Source: Agriotes lineatus (lineage: Eukaryota; Arthropoda; Insecta; Coleoptera; Elateridae). Taken from it: DNA of 64,000 nucleotides. Shown here one piece after another: positions 33,868 through 43,919 of this stretch. Numbering within the stretch: the first letter of the stretch is position 1; the number at the start of each line of letters is the position of its first letter. Made by a program: the position numbers and the translations under genes. Location of the stretch: positions 1 through 64,000 of the forward strand of contig CALNHX010005200.1 in assembly GCA_940337035.1 (NCBI GenBank), given 5' to 3'. The notes below the pieces were generated by a model. That model ran no database searches. It was not told the DNA's origin and saw only the letters and a list, made by a program, of their open reading frames with translations.

Positions 33868-35296
33868 CACAGTGGGTCGAAATAAACAATTTTTGGCCAA
33901 AACTTTGAAACGTATGAAACTGGTCCAAAATTAGGTGGCGATTTCAGAAAAAATAATGAGAAAAATCCTATTGATAAATTGGGGTAACTTTCAGGGGGTT
34001 GATTTCTAAACCAATTTTTAAAATTTTGAAAAAAATAATTCACAGAGAACTCAGCTTGATACTTAACGTAAAAATAGTGAAAAAATTGCCTGGATACCGT
34101 AGAGTGGTTTTATGGGGGTTGAAATCAAAATATTAGAATTAAAATCTGAAGTGTTCATATTGTATTCAGTCTGACAATTAACGTAAAAATAGTGAAAACA
34201 TTGTCCTCATGAATAAGATGGTTTTAAGGGGGTTGAAAGTAAATAAAAAGTACAAAAAATTCAGAAACCACAAAATTCTGTTTGTAAACTTATGGATCTA
34301 TTCGGGATGTTTTTTGCAAAAACGAATAAATATATGGTACCAAAAACTAAAAAAACAATACAACTTAATAACAAAATTAAAATAACAAAAAATATGTTTT
34401 TTACAAAATCTAAATCAAAGTGATATTATTTTATAAAATATTTTTTTTATTGTTAATCAATAATCACTTTCATAGTCACTTTCTGTCTCACTAGAATCAC
34501 TTTCAAACATGTATGTACTAAATTCATCAACATCAGATGAAATTGGGGTTTCCATTGATGTTTGTGTACCTGATGGTACTTCCGTCTTATATCAGTCCTA
34601 TATCAATATTTATTAACAAATAAAATCGGCATTTTTCTAAACTTCGGCAGTCTAGCTTCCAAGTATAAATTATACTTTTAAATAGTAAAAAGTATATCAC
34701 TTTATAAATTAAATTGGATCAATCGTTGGAGTATCAATTACTCCTTAAAAAGCGAGGTTTTTCACTGCACCATTATGTTTAAAAGGTCATGGTTTAAAAA
34801 AGCGCAGCTAAGCGCAGCTAAAAGTTGTGGAACATTAAAGTCCACACTTTAATATACACAGATATTATTTTAACAAAGTCGGAGTTGGCCAAAGTAAAAT
34901 CTAAATAAAAAAATAAAGTTAAATTTAGCTGTTTTCCACGGCTCGGCGCCCAATACCCCTTTTTTATGTTATGCTTTAAGTCACAAGCCATATATTACTA
35001 TATAAAGTGAAATATTTATCTAACATATAACCCTTACCGTGTTCTCTGTCAGACATGGCTAATTTTTAACTTAAAGTTTAAAAAATCACAATCACAAGAA
35101 TACTAAAATTTCACTGTACAACTACAGACTTACACACGTCTTCGTTCTAAGGGTTGCAGAGTGAAAATTGGCCAGGTATAGGGTTTATGATTATTTCTCA
35201 CTTCAATAATGACCTTTATTCTTACTAATTACGCAAGTCGTTAAAATTCAATCATTCCTACTTTTGGCCAGAAATTTCTAAAAGCCACCCACTGTG
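33868..35296 (-). mobile_element. 1.43-kb TIR element starting CACAGTGGGT
   Basis: Left end CACAGTGGGTCGAAATAAAC then AATTTTTGGCCAAAA; complement of the right end CACAGTGGGTGGCTTTTAGA then AATTTCTGGCCAAAA. So imperfect TIRs of about 35 bases. On the minus strand at about 34590-34457 an open tail reads PSGTQTSMETPISSDVDEFS, TYMFESDSSETESDYESDY and stops: a very acidic protein end, possibly of a transposase, but with no recognisable catalytic part. The CACAGTG start resembles Transib ends and V(D)J heptamers; other superfamilies with similar ends cannot be excluded. No clear target duplication. Confidence 0.65.
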
Positions 35297-35297
35297 C

Positions 35298-35475
35298 ATT
35301 GTAGTCAATCGGTTAGGATACCCGGCTGCGGTGCTAAAAGTAAGAAGTTCAATCCTCGCACCTGGCAACCGGCCAACCTAGTCGCCTTAAAAATTGGGTA
35401 CCGAAACCCGCCTAGTCTTAGGCCTAATTCCTGCATGGATTGTCGCGCATGAACTTTACTTAATTTATATCCAAT
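35298..35475 (+). mobile_element. tRNA-related SINE-like sequence
   Basis: AATCGGTTAGGATACCCGGC resembles a tRNA A box in context and AGTTCAATCCTCGC, about 35 bases later, resembles a B box (GGTTCGAATCC). It is followed by a non-tRNA body (GGGTACCGAAACCCGCCTAG). Stem pairing is too poor for a functional tRNA. It starts right at the edge of the CACAGTG element. The 3' end is not defined. Confidence 0.55.
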
Positions 35476-35479
35476 TGAT

Positions 35480-38270
35480 TTCTGATAGAATCATATAAAC
35501 GAATATGCTGCTCTAAAGGACATGCCCAAGATCTTCAAAAGTTGCATGTAGAGCAGACGACTCTACTATGTAGTTGCAATAATATAAAAACTATTTGCGT
35601 ATAATATATAGTGTGTTAGTAATAAATAAAAGATTTCTATCGCTACTTTTGTTCTACAGTCAATGTCATAGTAAGGTATGAATGAAAGATAAATTGGAAT
35701 CGTGACGACAATGACAACGATGTTTGTACGGGAGATGCGGAAGTCGGCACGTACGTATTTATAACAGAATGTTCGACGTTTTATTTTACTGTTCGAGTTG
35801 TATTTAAACATACAGCAACAGGAACACTGGTATGCTAAACTGAATAACAAAATCATTCGTGAAAAACTGTTGCACAAATAAAATTTACATCTTAGTCCAG
35901 GAATTAAGTGATGGAAACTTGTAACCGTGATTCTGTATTTAATAGCACAATTATTTTCTCTGACAAAGCCACCACCATTTTAATGGATCTGTTAATCGAC
36001 ATAATTGTCGACATTGGGCTAGAGAAAACTCACGATTGAAGAAATGATTCCACACGCAAAGCTATGTATAGTTGAACATGGCTGAAAACTAAACGTCATT
36101 GTATTGAACCTTTCATTATAAACGGAAATTTAACAGCAAACAAATATTGTCAGCTACTACATGATATAATTCCATCATGTGTTGCAGAATGACTACAGAA
36201 TGTGATCACAACATGATGAGATTTGATTTATTAAATATGATTTTCTTTTTTGGTCGATTTTCGCTAGGACTCACTATTTTCACGATTGTTTTGTATCAAA
36301 ATAAGTTGAACGGAATAAAATATCACTTCAATTAATAAATAATTGAACAAATTCATTTCGATTTTTTAATATAACCCTGTACAAAATGTAGACTATTTTA
36401 TGAATAAGAATAAAGGCAATAAAACATTAGCCTGGTCGCTGACAATATTAACAATATGCGATTATTGTTTCTCCGGTTTTATTAATAATTTGCTTCTTAT
36501 ACTCAATGCTCTTCTGTCATAAAAATCGCAACTGTGGTTTTCTCTTTATGCAATGAACTGCAAAAATGGCGTCTGTTGCATAGGATCTTCTGTAAAATCG
36601 TTACTCATCGCCTATTTTTATGAACTGGCAGGTCACCAAGATTATCTGAATCAACAAGTTCCGTGGTGCATTTAAAAGGGCAATGCATCCATATCGTCAA
36701 TTTCAAGCCAGTCTTTAAATCGGTGGAAAATTTTTACAGTTTAAAATTTCTTTGTACAATTGCGACGAGATAAATTAATTAGTGTTTTTGTTTTCGCTGC
36801 ACAAACCGCGGGCATTGCACTCGTATGGTTAGTTTAATTTCAGTTATTAAAAAATGCATTTTCTAAACTCTAAAAAGATTGAAAACTTTACATTTATGAA
36901 AAATATTCATATTCCAAATGCTGCAAAAATAATTATGTGATACCTTATAAAATTTTAAATAATTTCTGGGTTTCATAAATTGGAAATGTCGAAATTTCTC
37001 ATTGTTGCGAAAAAAGATGCATAGTAGTTATAAGAAATATGTTAGATATGAATTCTATAGGCAGTTTTTTCAAGAATTTATTTTTGGTAAAATTTCGAGA
37101 ATGTCTGAACTTCTAAGTTTTGAAAGCAAAACAAAGTGCTTACTTGATATAAATACACATCTAAAAATTACCTGAAAGTCCTTAGAAATTTAATTAGAGC
37201 CTAACACTTTGTACACAGCTTTTAATGTATGTAATATATTCCAACGACATTGCTGAAGTAGTGCAGTGTAGACAATATCTGTTTATTCTACACATATGTG
37301 AATGGCAACAGCTTATAGGTATTTGCAGTCGAACAAAAATGATTATGTAAATTAGATCATTGTTATTATTGTGCTTAGTGTTCAGTGTTTAAAGGTGAAA
37401 GGCTATACAGTTATAAAAAATTCAAGTAGACCGCGATTTAGATCCACGAAGCTGCATTTAAAATATTGAAATAACCATTCTACCAATCAAATCTTCCGCC
37501 AGTCGCATCCCATTTATTCGCTCTATAATTAAAAGTCAAATTTCTAAATTAAAGTTTAAATTATAAGACTATTTCAATTAAGTTTCAAATCTCTTCGTCT
37601 ACACTTATTTAATATTTGTGTTATTTGTATAAATAAGCTAATTTTAGATTGGCTGGATTATTGTTGGAGTTGTTCATTACTAAATTTATGTCAGGATTAC
37701 TCAGTTACTAACGATTTTGATAATTTTTATATACATTTCCCTTTTACCGTTAAATGGTACGTACCCCATAGTCAGTATCTACCCAAAAATTTCAGAGAGG
37801 GAGATATATGTGGGGAACGAATTTTATTTCAGTGCTTAGCTTTTGGGGTATGAAACATTAAAGTTGCGCGAGGTCTACTGATCGCAAAAATTCTAGTAAT
37901 AGTGTATTAACAAGCCAGAAAATTGATGCTTTACAGTAACGATACTTTCCCGACGTATTAAGTATACTAATTCTACTGAAGCTATTTATATTTAAGTGAA
38001 ATATCAGTAACCACAAATAATTCAAATTGTCTATTGTTTTGTAAAACTCTTGTTGGGGAACTAATAATTTAGCCTATATTAATATTACTGATAAAATAAA
38101 TAACTTATTTAATCTTGTAATTATTTGAGTTAGGTAAAATATTTCCCACATGCGAAAATGGCAGTTTCCATACAGTCAAGTAACCACCAAAAATGATAAT
38201 ATCATGCACCCAGTCGTTATCATAACCAACGTGTTTGTTATGAAAAAATGCAAAATTAACAGTTATACAG
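35480..38270. other. AT-rich sequence, no recognised gene
   Basis: I see no protein family, TIR or RNA gene. Open frames up to about 100 codons have no recognisable motifs. Confidence 0.45.
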
Positions 38271-38344
38271 TAAGCTGGACAGCATTTTTTGGCAGTGGTC
38301 TATTATGATCTGTTTTATCGGACTTTTTCCACTGTCTAGGGTGT

Positions 38345-38395
38345 ATATCACACAACGTTTCGGGAGTTTTGATCTACTCTCGTCTTCAGGTGTTC
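38345..38395 (-). ncRNA. small hammerhead-ribozyme-like motif (Penelope-associated type)
   Basis: Read on the minus strand: ACAC, then CTGAAGA (fits CUGANGA), a stem II candidate (GAGAGT ... ACTC), then GAAAC, GTT and GTGT. ACAC pairs with GTGT as stem I; stem III is reduced to almost nothing. Hammerhead variants lacking stem III are known from Penelope-like elements and are reported to act as dimers. Stem II has a mismatch, so activity is doubtful. Confidence 0.5.
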
Positions 38396-38439
38396 CTGGT
38401 TAGTCCTGAGAAGGACTGATATTGTACGCATTTATTCGT

Positions 38440-38535
38440 AAACTTTTGCCTCCACCGGGGTTTGAACCCGGGACCGCTGATCGCTGTGATTACTGGTCTG
38501 TCACTTTTACCACTAGGCTACCGAGATGGATGGGT
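38440..38535 (-). mobile_element. tRNA-like head next to the hammerhead motif
   Basis: On the minus strand TAGCCTAGTGG fits the tRNA A box exactly (TRGYNNARNGG), and CGGGTTCAAACCCCG gives a perfect T-arm stem with a B-box-like loop. The acceptor stem pairs only partly and the anticodon arm does not fold well, so this is a tRNA-derived SINE head, not a tRNA gene. About 45 bases of linker separate it from the hammerhead motif, which follows on the same strand. Confidence 0.62.
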
Positions 38536-38589
38536 TATTTTAACCTAAAAACTACTGACAATCTACTGACATTGACAGATGTCATAATA

Positions 38590-38800
38590 AAGCTGTCATT
38601 CATTTAATTGCAAAAATGTGTTTTTTGTGGTTGTGGGAAAAATAGCGTACATAACTCGTTCGAAGGTGTATCCTACGCTCGTGGTTTAAGTCCCTCAGCT
38701 TCGCTACGCTTCGCTTCGTTTCTCAAATATTCTCGCACGGTATATATCACTTTCTCAGCTTGTTATGTAATATAGGTACTACTTCATGACTAGTCAGGAA
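38590..38800. repeat. repeat with TACGCTTCGCTTCG-type phrase
   Basis: Contains CCTCAGCTTCGCTACGCTTC and GCTTCGTTTCTCAAATATTC, a wording common at MITE-like repeats in arthropods. No paired end identified. Confidence 0.3.
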
Positions 38801-38872
38801 ATTTAATGTCATGAGTGTTTCTGTAAAGATCCACTTTCTATACTAAATTGAGTATTAACAATCCTAATTTAA

Positions 38873-39242
38873 GAGAAGCCCCGTAGCGCAGTGGGAAAGC
38901 GTTAGGCTTGCATTAAGCAAGTTCTCGGTTCGAATCACGCGTGGGCCGGACTTTTTCGCAGTGGCGATTGGAATCGGGCTCGGTGAGACCATTCGCAGTT
39001 GAGTACCAAATTAATTGTGCTCTACTCAGAATCAAAGCCCTAAGAAATAGAGTAACAAGGTCAACACATCACGAAGACACACACCACACACAATGGGTTG
39101 CTGCGCAAGCACAAAAGTCGCGCTCCAAATCTGTATCCCGAATCTGGGGCAAGTTGAGCATTGTACCGCCAGATGCAAGCGTATAAAGCTCTAACTTCTA
39201 CACCACAAAGTAAATGAGGTTACAGATAATACATACATACAT
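38873..39242 (+). mobile_element. tRNA-derived SINE, 370 bp, with target duplication
   Basis: Head: GCCCCGTAGCGCAGTGGG (A box TAGCGCAGTGG) and CGGTTCGAATCACG (B box GGTTCGAATC) from 38878 to about 38947. Body: a unique segment from GGACTTTTTCGCAGTGG to CAAGCGTATAAAGC. Tail: ACAGATAATACATACATACA. Flanked by AATCCTAATTTAA (38860-38872) and AATCCTACTTTAA (39243-39255), a 13-base duplication with one change. Head stems do not pair as a working tRNA. SINEs of this structure are moved by a partner LINE; the ATAC-type tail may point to the partner. An open frame of about 80 codons across it is incidental. Confidence 0.85.
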
Positions 39243-39377
39243 AATCCTACTTTAAATAACGTTCTCAGAAAAAAATATTTATTAAATAACTGTAAATTAC
39301 TTTCTTGCATGTTAAAACTGAAACATCCGTATAGGGTGGCTGTAAATTTTCTACACATTTTTTAAATATTTTTTAAA

Positions 39378-40141
39378 GTGTACCGTAGCGGTGATGAATG
39401 GCCTGAAAACGTCTTACGTGCAAGAGAAGGCCATAAACTAAGATGTGACTTAAAGTGCAGCACCAAATCAGTTAATAAAAGTGAGTTTGCGATGTGACAG
39501 TTTAGAGAAAGTATCAATTGTACGCGTGAAATACGAAACATATGTAATGCCACGTGTGATTGGTGTCGTCGAATTGAACAATCAAAACTAACTTGTCTAA
39601 ACGTCACGATGCAATTTCTAGCAACCGGAGCTAGGTCGTAAACGCAGGGATATCGGCCTACAAACTCTTTTTGCCCCAACTAACAACAGACTAGGCGAAA
39701 AGGGAAAGTTCTTGTGACAATAGAGCAAAGGGAGCGTAGCTGGACAATCTTATTGTACTCAAAAGAATAAGGAATGTCCCTTCCACTCATGGTACCCTAT
39801 ATAAACGCAAGCAGCGTACTTTTCGAGATCACTTTTACTTTTACGTAACATCAAAGCACTTCATCACTTCGAGTAATATCACTTGACTTAATATCACGTT
39901 TTGCGCATATACCGACTTGTTCTATTTTGGAGCAAAGTCGAGACCAAGGTCAGTTTCCAAGGTCTTTTATTAATAAATAATTCAGTATCGAAAACCAAGC
40001 TACTCACAATTCGTATTTGTATTTTAAATTAATTTTAAGGAATTTGTATATGTTGTATTTTGTTCATGTGTTCTAAAGTAATAAAAGGAATGTTATTGTT
40101 TTTCACAAACGGTTGTATTTTACTGAACTTAATTATCCGAC
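39378..40141 (+). promoter_or_regulatory. LTR-like or promoter-like segment
   Basis: A TATA box in a good context (CCCTATATAAACGCAAGCAG, about 39807) is followed by an ordinary promoter-proximal sequence and, 160-270 bases later, by AATAAA-type signals (TTATTAATAAATAATTC, AAGTAATAAAAGG). TGTACCGTAGCGG (39378) and TTATCCGACA (to 40141) could be LTR ends (TG...CA), but no target duplication or internal region is seen. A solo LTR is a guess. Confidence 0.28.
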
Positions 40142-40149
40142 ATAATAAT

Positions 40150-42055
40150 TTGCTTTGCTTGACGCCACTTTGAGAGCGAACCCGTGGGCCGAATTGGCTG
40201 ATTTGAAATATGTGCTGCCCTATCTGCCGATGACTTCTATAGCTGATCTATAGCTGATCGCTGTATATTAAAAATAATTTATGAAAAATCTAATCTTTTG
40301 GATTTGTCGTGAAATATTAAATTGTTGTATATTTATGATTACAGACATTCAAATTAGTTGTAGAATCCTTTTCACTTTGAACCAAAAGCTTCAAAAATCA
40401 ACTACTAGACATGTGCAATTCATCAGTTAACCTCATAAATTTGCAAAATCTTCTTTTTGCATTGTACTTTTTCTAATGCAATTAAAATGTTTAATTTTAA
40501 AAAGGCTGTAATAATTTGTGCCCTGTTAATAATATAGCACTATATATTATTATTATTATTATCTACGTATTTGTATATCGATATTTATTGTTTATTAGAT
40601 ACACACTTGCTATTACTTCTATTTTTTCCTGTAAGTGATGTTTTATCTGTTGAGCAAATAAAGAGATAGTAATAATAATAATTAACGTTATATTTACTGT
40701 AATTTTGTTTAAAAATGTGGTATAAACTTCCTAATAATTACCATTAAAAATGCTTACAAATTGGAGTGTATGGCAATCCTAATTTGATATTTTGTACTCT
40801 ACTGCATGTTTCACTACCAGGGGTGTACAGCAAACGACACGACTGCTATATGTTGCAGACAAGATATGTTTTACTAGCTGAAGAAAAATAATGACAATTT
40901 AGTGTACAACCAGCTGAAAATGCTAAACCAGACGAACTCCTACACCGATACACATCTAAAATTTTGAATAAAATTTAAAAAAAATATCCGCTATCTTGGC
41001 CATATTTCTTACGAGGCAGGAGGTTGTTTTCTAGGATATCCCGATTTTAGGTTTTCATCTATACCCGAATTCGTTAACATTCAAAAATTAAAAAAACAAC
41101 GCACAGACGAACACACATCGGACACACTCACATTGGGAACACACACATCGGACACACAAGTAACGAATGCAGGTACGACTCCGTTTTATGAAATTCGAGA
41201 ATATCTTATATGTCTGAATCTTCGATGTAGACGAATCGGCGGTGTTATTACTGATAAACTCGAAAAAATATGAAAGTGATTAGCCCAAAGAGTAAATGTG
41301 ATTAATGAAGGAGTTTTAGTAACATACTTTGCATAAAAATACAAACTCCACGTTTGCAGAGCTTTTACTCGATGTTGAGAAGGATATTATCATGAAGAAA
41401 AACATTGAAGAAATAAACGAGTTTGCTGGCTTAATAGCTTTCACTAAACAAGTCGGTGAGGCAGCAATATCAGATTTTTTTCCAACGAGAAAATTAAGTT
41501 TATAGTCCAAAAACAAATTGCAAATAATAATAATAATAATAAAGAATATATTGTTACACATTGGCTTCACCCAGAAAGTTATCTTGTGTGTGAGTGAACA
41601 ATTAATTTTACCAGAATACTAACTTAAAATTTAAATAAATGTTATAAGTAACAAAGTTATAGCTAAAAAGTGTTTTCAGATATAGGTAAAGTGCGTCTTA
41701 CAGTGAAGTCTAGTGTATCAAACATTTTTTACTAGTGCAGTGCATAATAGTGCCCTTGTATACCAAAATTCAAATGGGCATCTTTACATTTGTGGAAATT
41801 AACATAAAAATAAAACTTCAAGGCCCAATAACTTCTTACTGGAGAGACTTTGTACTAAGGTATATTAGGTTTAATCGATTTATTATAACCTAAGGAATCT
41901 AGACTAATCGATGGGGAGGCAGTCCTAGGACACCCTGTATATAGTACTTAGTACTGGAGGCACCTATAAGAAAATATGTTGTATTTTGAATTAGTTATTC
42001 CTTTAGAATTAGGAGATCATTGCAGGTGTAGACATTATTCTTAAAAGTCATAGTT
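40150..42055. other. AT-rich sequence with repeat fragments
   Basis: 41095-41195 is related to 33100-33210 in opposite orientation (AACGCACAGACGAACACACA and GGTACGACTCCGTTTTATGA). A short open stretch at 41341-41506 (AELLLDVEKDIIMKKNIEEI, NEFAGLIAFTKQVGEAAISD) has protein-like composition and ends at a stop before an AAT microsatellite (about 41524-41542), but I cannot name it. GGACACCCTGTATATAG near 41930 is a common arthropod repeat end. Confidence 0.4.
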
Positions 42056-42061
42056 ATTCGC

Positions 42062-42175
42062 CAGGGCTGTGGAGTCGGTAACAAAAATCCGACTCCGACT
42101 CCGACTCCGACTCCTGATATTTTAGTAGTTTGAATCCGACCCGACTCCCGACTCTGACAGTACTAGAATGTTGGT
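42062..42175 (+). mobile_element. hAT element terminus with GACTCC repeats
   Basis: CAGGGCTGTGGAGTCGGTAA followed by CCGACTCCGACTCCGACTCC is the signature left end of a widespread hAT family (CAGGGCTGTGGAGTCGG). The opposite end (complement CCGACTCCACAGCCCTG) is not found nearby, so this may be a truncated copy. The hAT transposase remnant at 43424 could be unrelated. Confidence 0.72.
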
Positions 42176-42754
42176 TACCCCCTCCCCCTCTTCCCATTCC
42201 TTTTCATCTACCTGATAAACATTACCGGCTCATGGCAAATTTCACAAGTTTTGCGTAATGTGGTTGATTATAATAAATTTCATATTTACAAATATTGCAT
42301 TCACGGTTTCCAGCAACGTACTGATTTCACGTACAAATACACAGAGAGGTTTACAAACGTAAATGAGGAAAAGGATAAAATTTACTTTAAGAAAAATACA
42401 TTTCATGGCAAAATTTCATAAACGTGCAAATGCCATTGTTATAACAAGAAAGTTTCTTACCTGCCTACTAAACTAACAGTACGAACTACATTCCGTAGTA
42501 GATTATTTTCTTAAGGGGTCATTTACTACCTGCCTACACAATACAAGTTTACTGAGTCATAAGAAATTCAAATAGTCTGAGGTCTGAGCAGGGTTGAGCA
42601 GATTTAAATGATTTGTTTAAAATAATGAATTTAATGAAGTAATTTAATTATCAAAATCATTGATTTAAATAATATTTTTTTATATTTTGCCAAATCAACA
42701 AAACAAATACACAAAAGAAGTGCCCTTCAAATATTGCCAATTAAACAAAACCAC

Positions 42755-43410
42755 CATGAACTACAGTAACAATATAACAAAATGCTGAAACTTAAAATAC
42801 ATGTTGAAACAGTCTGTATTGTTTCGGACTTCCTTCAGAGCTTGTGTTTCGGCTCTGGTGACTTTCCTAGTTGGTGGTTTAGCACGCTTTAATATACGAC
42901 AGGTCTCGTGTCTTATTTCCTCGGCTTCCTCAACTGGGAGTTTGCGAATAGCACTCTCAATTTCAGCGATCACTTCTTCATTAGGTATGTGGGATGGAGT
43001 GATGGCTCTGGTGTTCGTTTATTCGACATTGTATGCTTCTTCCCGTTTGTCCGATGTAAGATTTGCCACAGGTACATTGGAGCTGGTAAACGCCTCCTGT
43101 CTGTAGTCTGGGCAAAGAATATTTGTTGGAGGGGATCAGTTGTTCGACCTTTCTGATTGTACCATAGCGGACCCCAATATTCTTTTTATCTAATACCTTT
43201 CTTATTCTGTCGGTTACTCCGGCGATGAAAGGAAGGCAGGCGTAATTAATAGGTTTAGGTTTAGGTTCTTTCGGTTTCATGGTATATTGGCACGCTTTCT
43301 TGATGTCTCGTCGACTGTAGCCATTCCTGAGTAAGGCTTCTTCCACATGACTCAATTCCTGTGGTTTACTGTCCTCGTCACAGATAGCGTTGGCCCGATG
43401 AATAAGAATA
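42755..43410 (-). pseudogene. Penelope-like element, C-terminal region with GIY-YIG endonuclease
   Basis: Minus-strand frame (43355 down to 42981, open upstream to about 43400): LIHRANAICDEDSKPQELSH, VEEALLRNGYS, the RT-to-endonuclease linker of Penelope-like polyproteins, PFIAGVTDRIRKVLDKKNIG, and a GIY-YIG domain GVYQLQCTCGKSYIGQTGRS then IQCRINEH with the GVY and YIG motifs, the catalytic R of QTGR and the IxEH. After a frame change a tail reads EEIRHETCRILKRAKPPTRK. The RT proper is absent. GIY-YIG domains cut DNA at the insertion site in this class of retroelements. One frameshift only; a rather young remnant. Confidence 0.85.
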
Positions 43411-43423
43411 AGACCCTTAAAAA

Positions 43424-43915
43424 GTGTCAGATAACGAGACCCCTGAACTCCCAGAAGACAAAATCCTAATTTTTACCGATCACCTTGACCAGTTCAAAAC
43501 TGACAGGGAATTAAGATTTGAAGATTTCACCAAGTTACAAATTCCGGATTGGATTCTAGATCCATTCTCGTTTGAAGCTGATGATAAGCTTGATAACTCT
43601 TTGCAGACGGAGTTTCTAGATCTGAAGTGACTGTGAGGCGAAAATCATTTTCAAGCAGAGCGGTTACGAGTTAGCCTGGGTGAAGCTTATGGACACCTAT
43701 CCACAACTGTGAGGAAAAACTGAACCACTTCTCATTTCGTTCCCGTCAACATATTTAGTTGAAAAAGGATTTAGCTCTGTTGTCCAGCTCCTCACAAAAC
43801 AAAGAAACAAGTTGGACATTTGCCTCAAAGGAGACTTGTGCCTGAACTTGACGAACATAAAGCCGGATATTCAAGCTTTAACTGAAATCCACCAAGCACA
43901 AGGCAGCCATTGACA
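43424..43915 (+). pseudogene. hAT transposase C-terminal remnant (ZBED5/FAM200-like)
   Basis: Open frame 43424-43630 reads LRFEDFTKLQIPDWILDPFS and LQTEFLDLK. After a frameshift it continues DCEAKIIFKQSGYELAW, TYLVEKGFSSVVQLLTKQRN and KLDICLKGDLCLNLTNIKPD. This matches the hAT C-terminal dimerisation region of the ZBED5/FAM200/SCAND3-like group (PDW..DPF, E...L..D...K..F, TYLCE..FS....+K...RN.L.....LR..L....P...L). The catalytic part is missing. Frameshift and an extra stop: dead. Confidence 0.82.
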
Positions 43916-43919
43916 AGGT

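Noticed and set aside
38440..38535. Functional tRNA gene on the minus strand
   Set aside because: The T arm is perfect, but acceptor and anticodon arms do not fold properly.
38878..38947. Functional tRNA gene
   Set aside because: A and B boxes are present, but the acceptor and T stems do not pair and a SINE body with tail and target duplication follows.
43424..43630. Stand-alone small acidic protein gene
   Set aside because: The next frame continues with hAT C-terminal motifs, so it is part of a frameshifted transposase.
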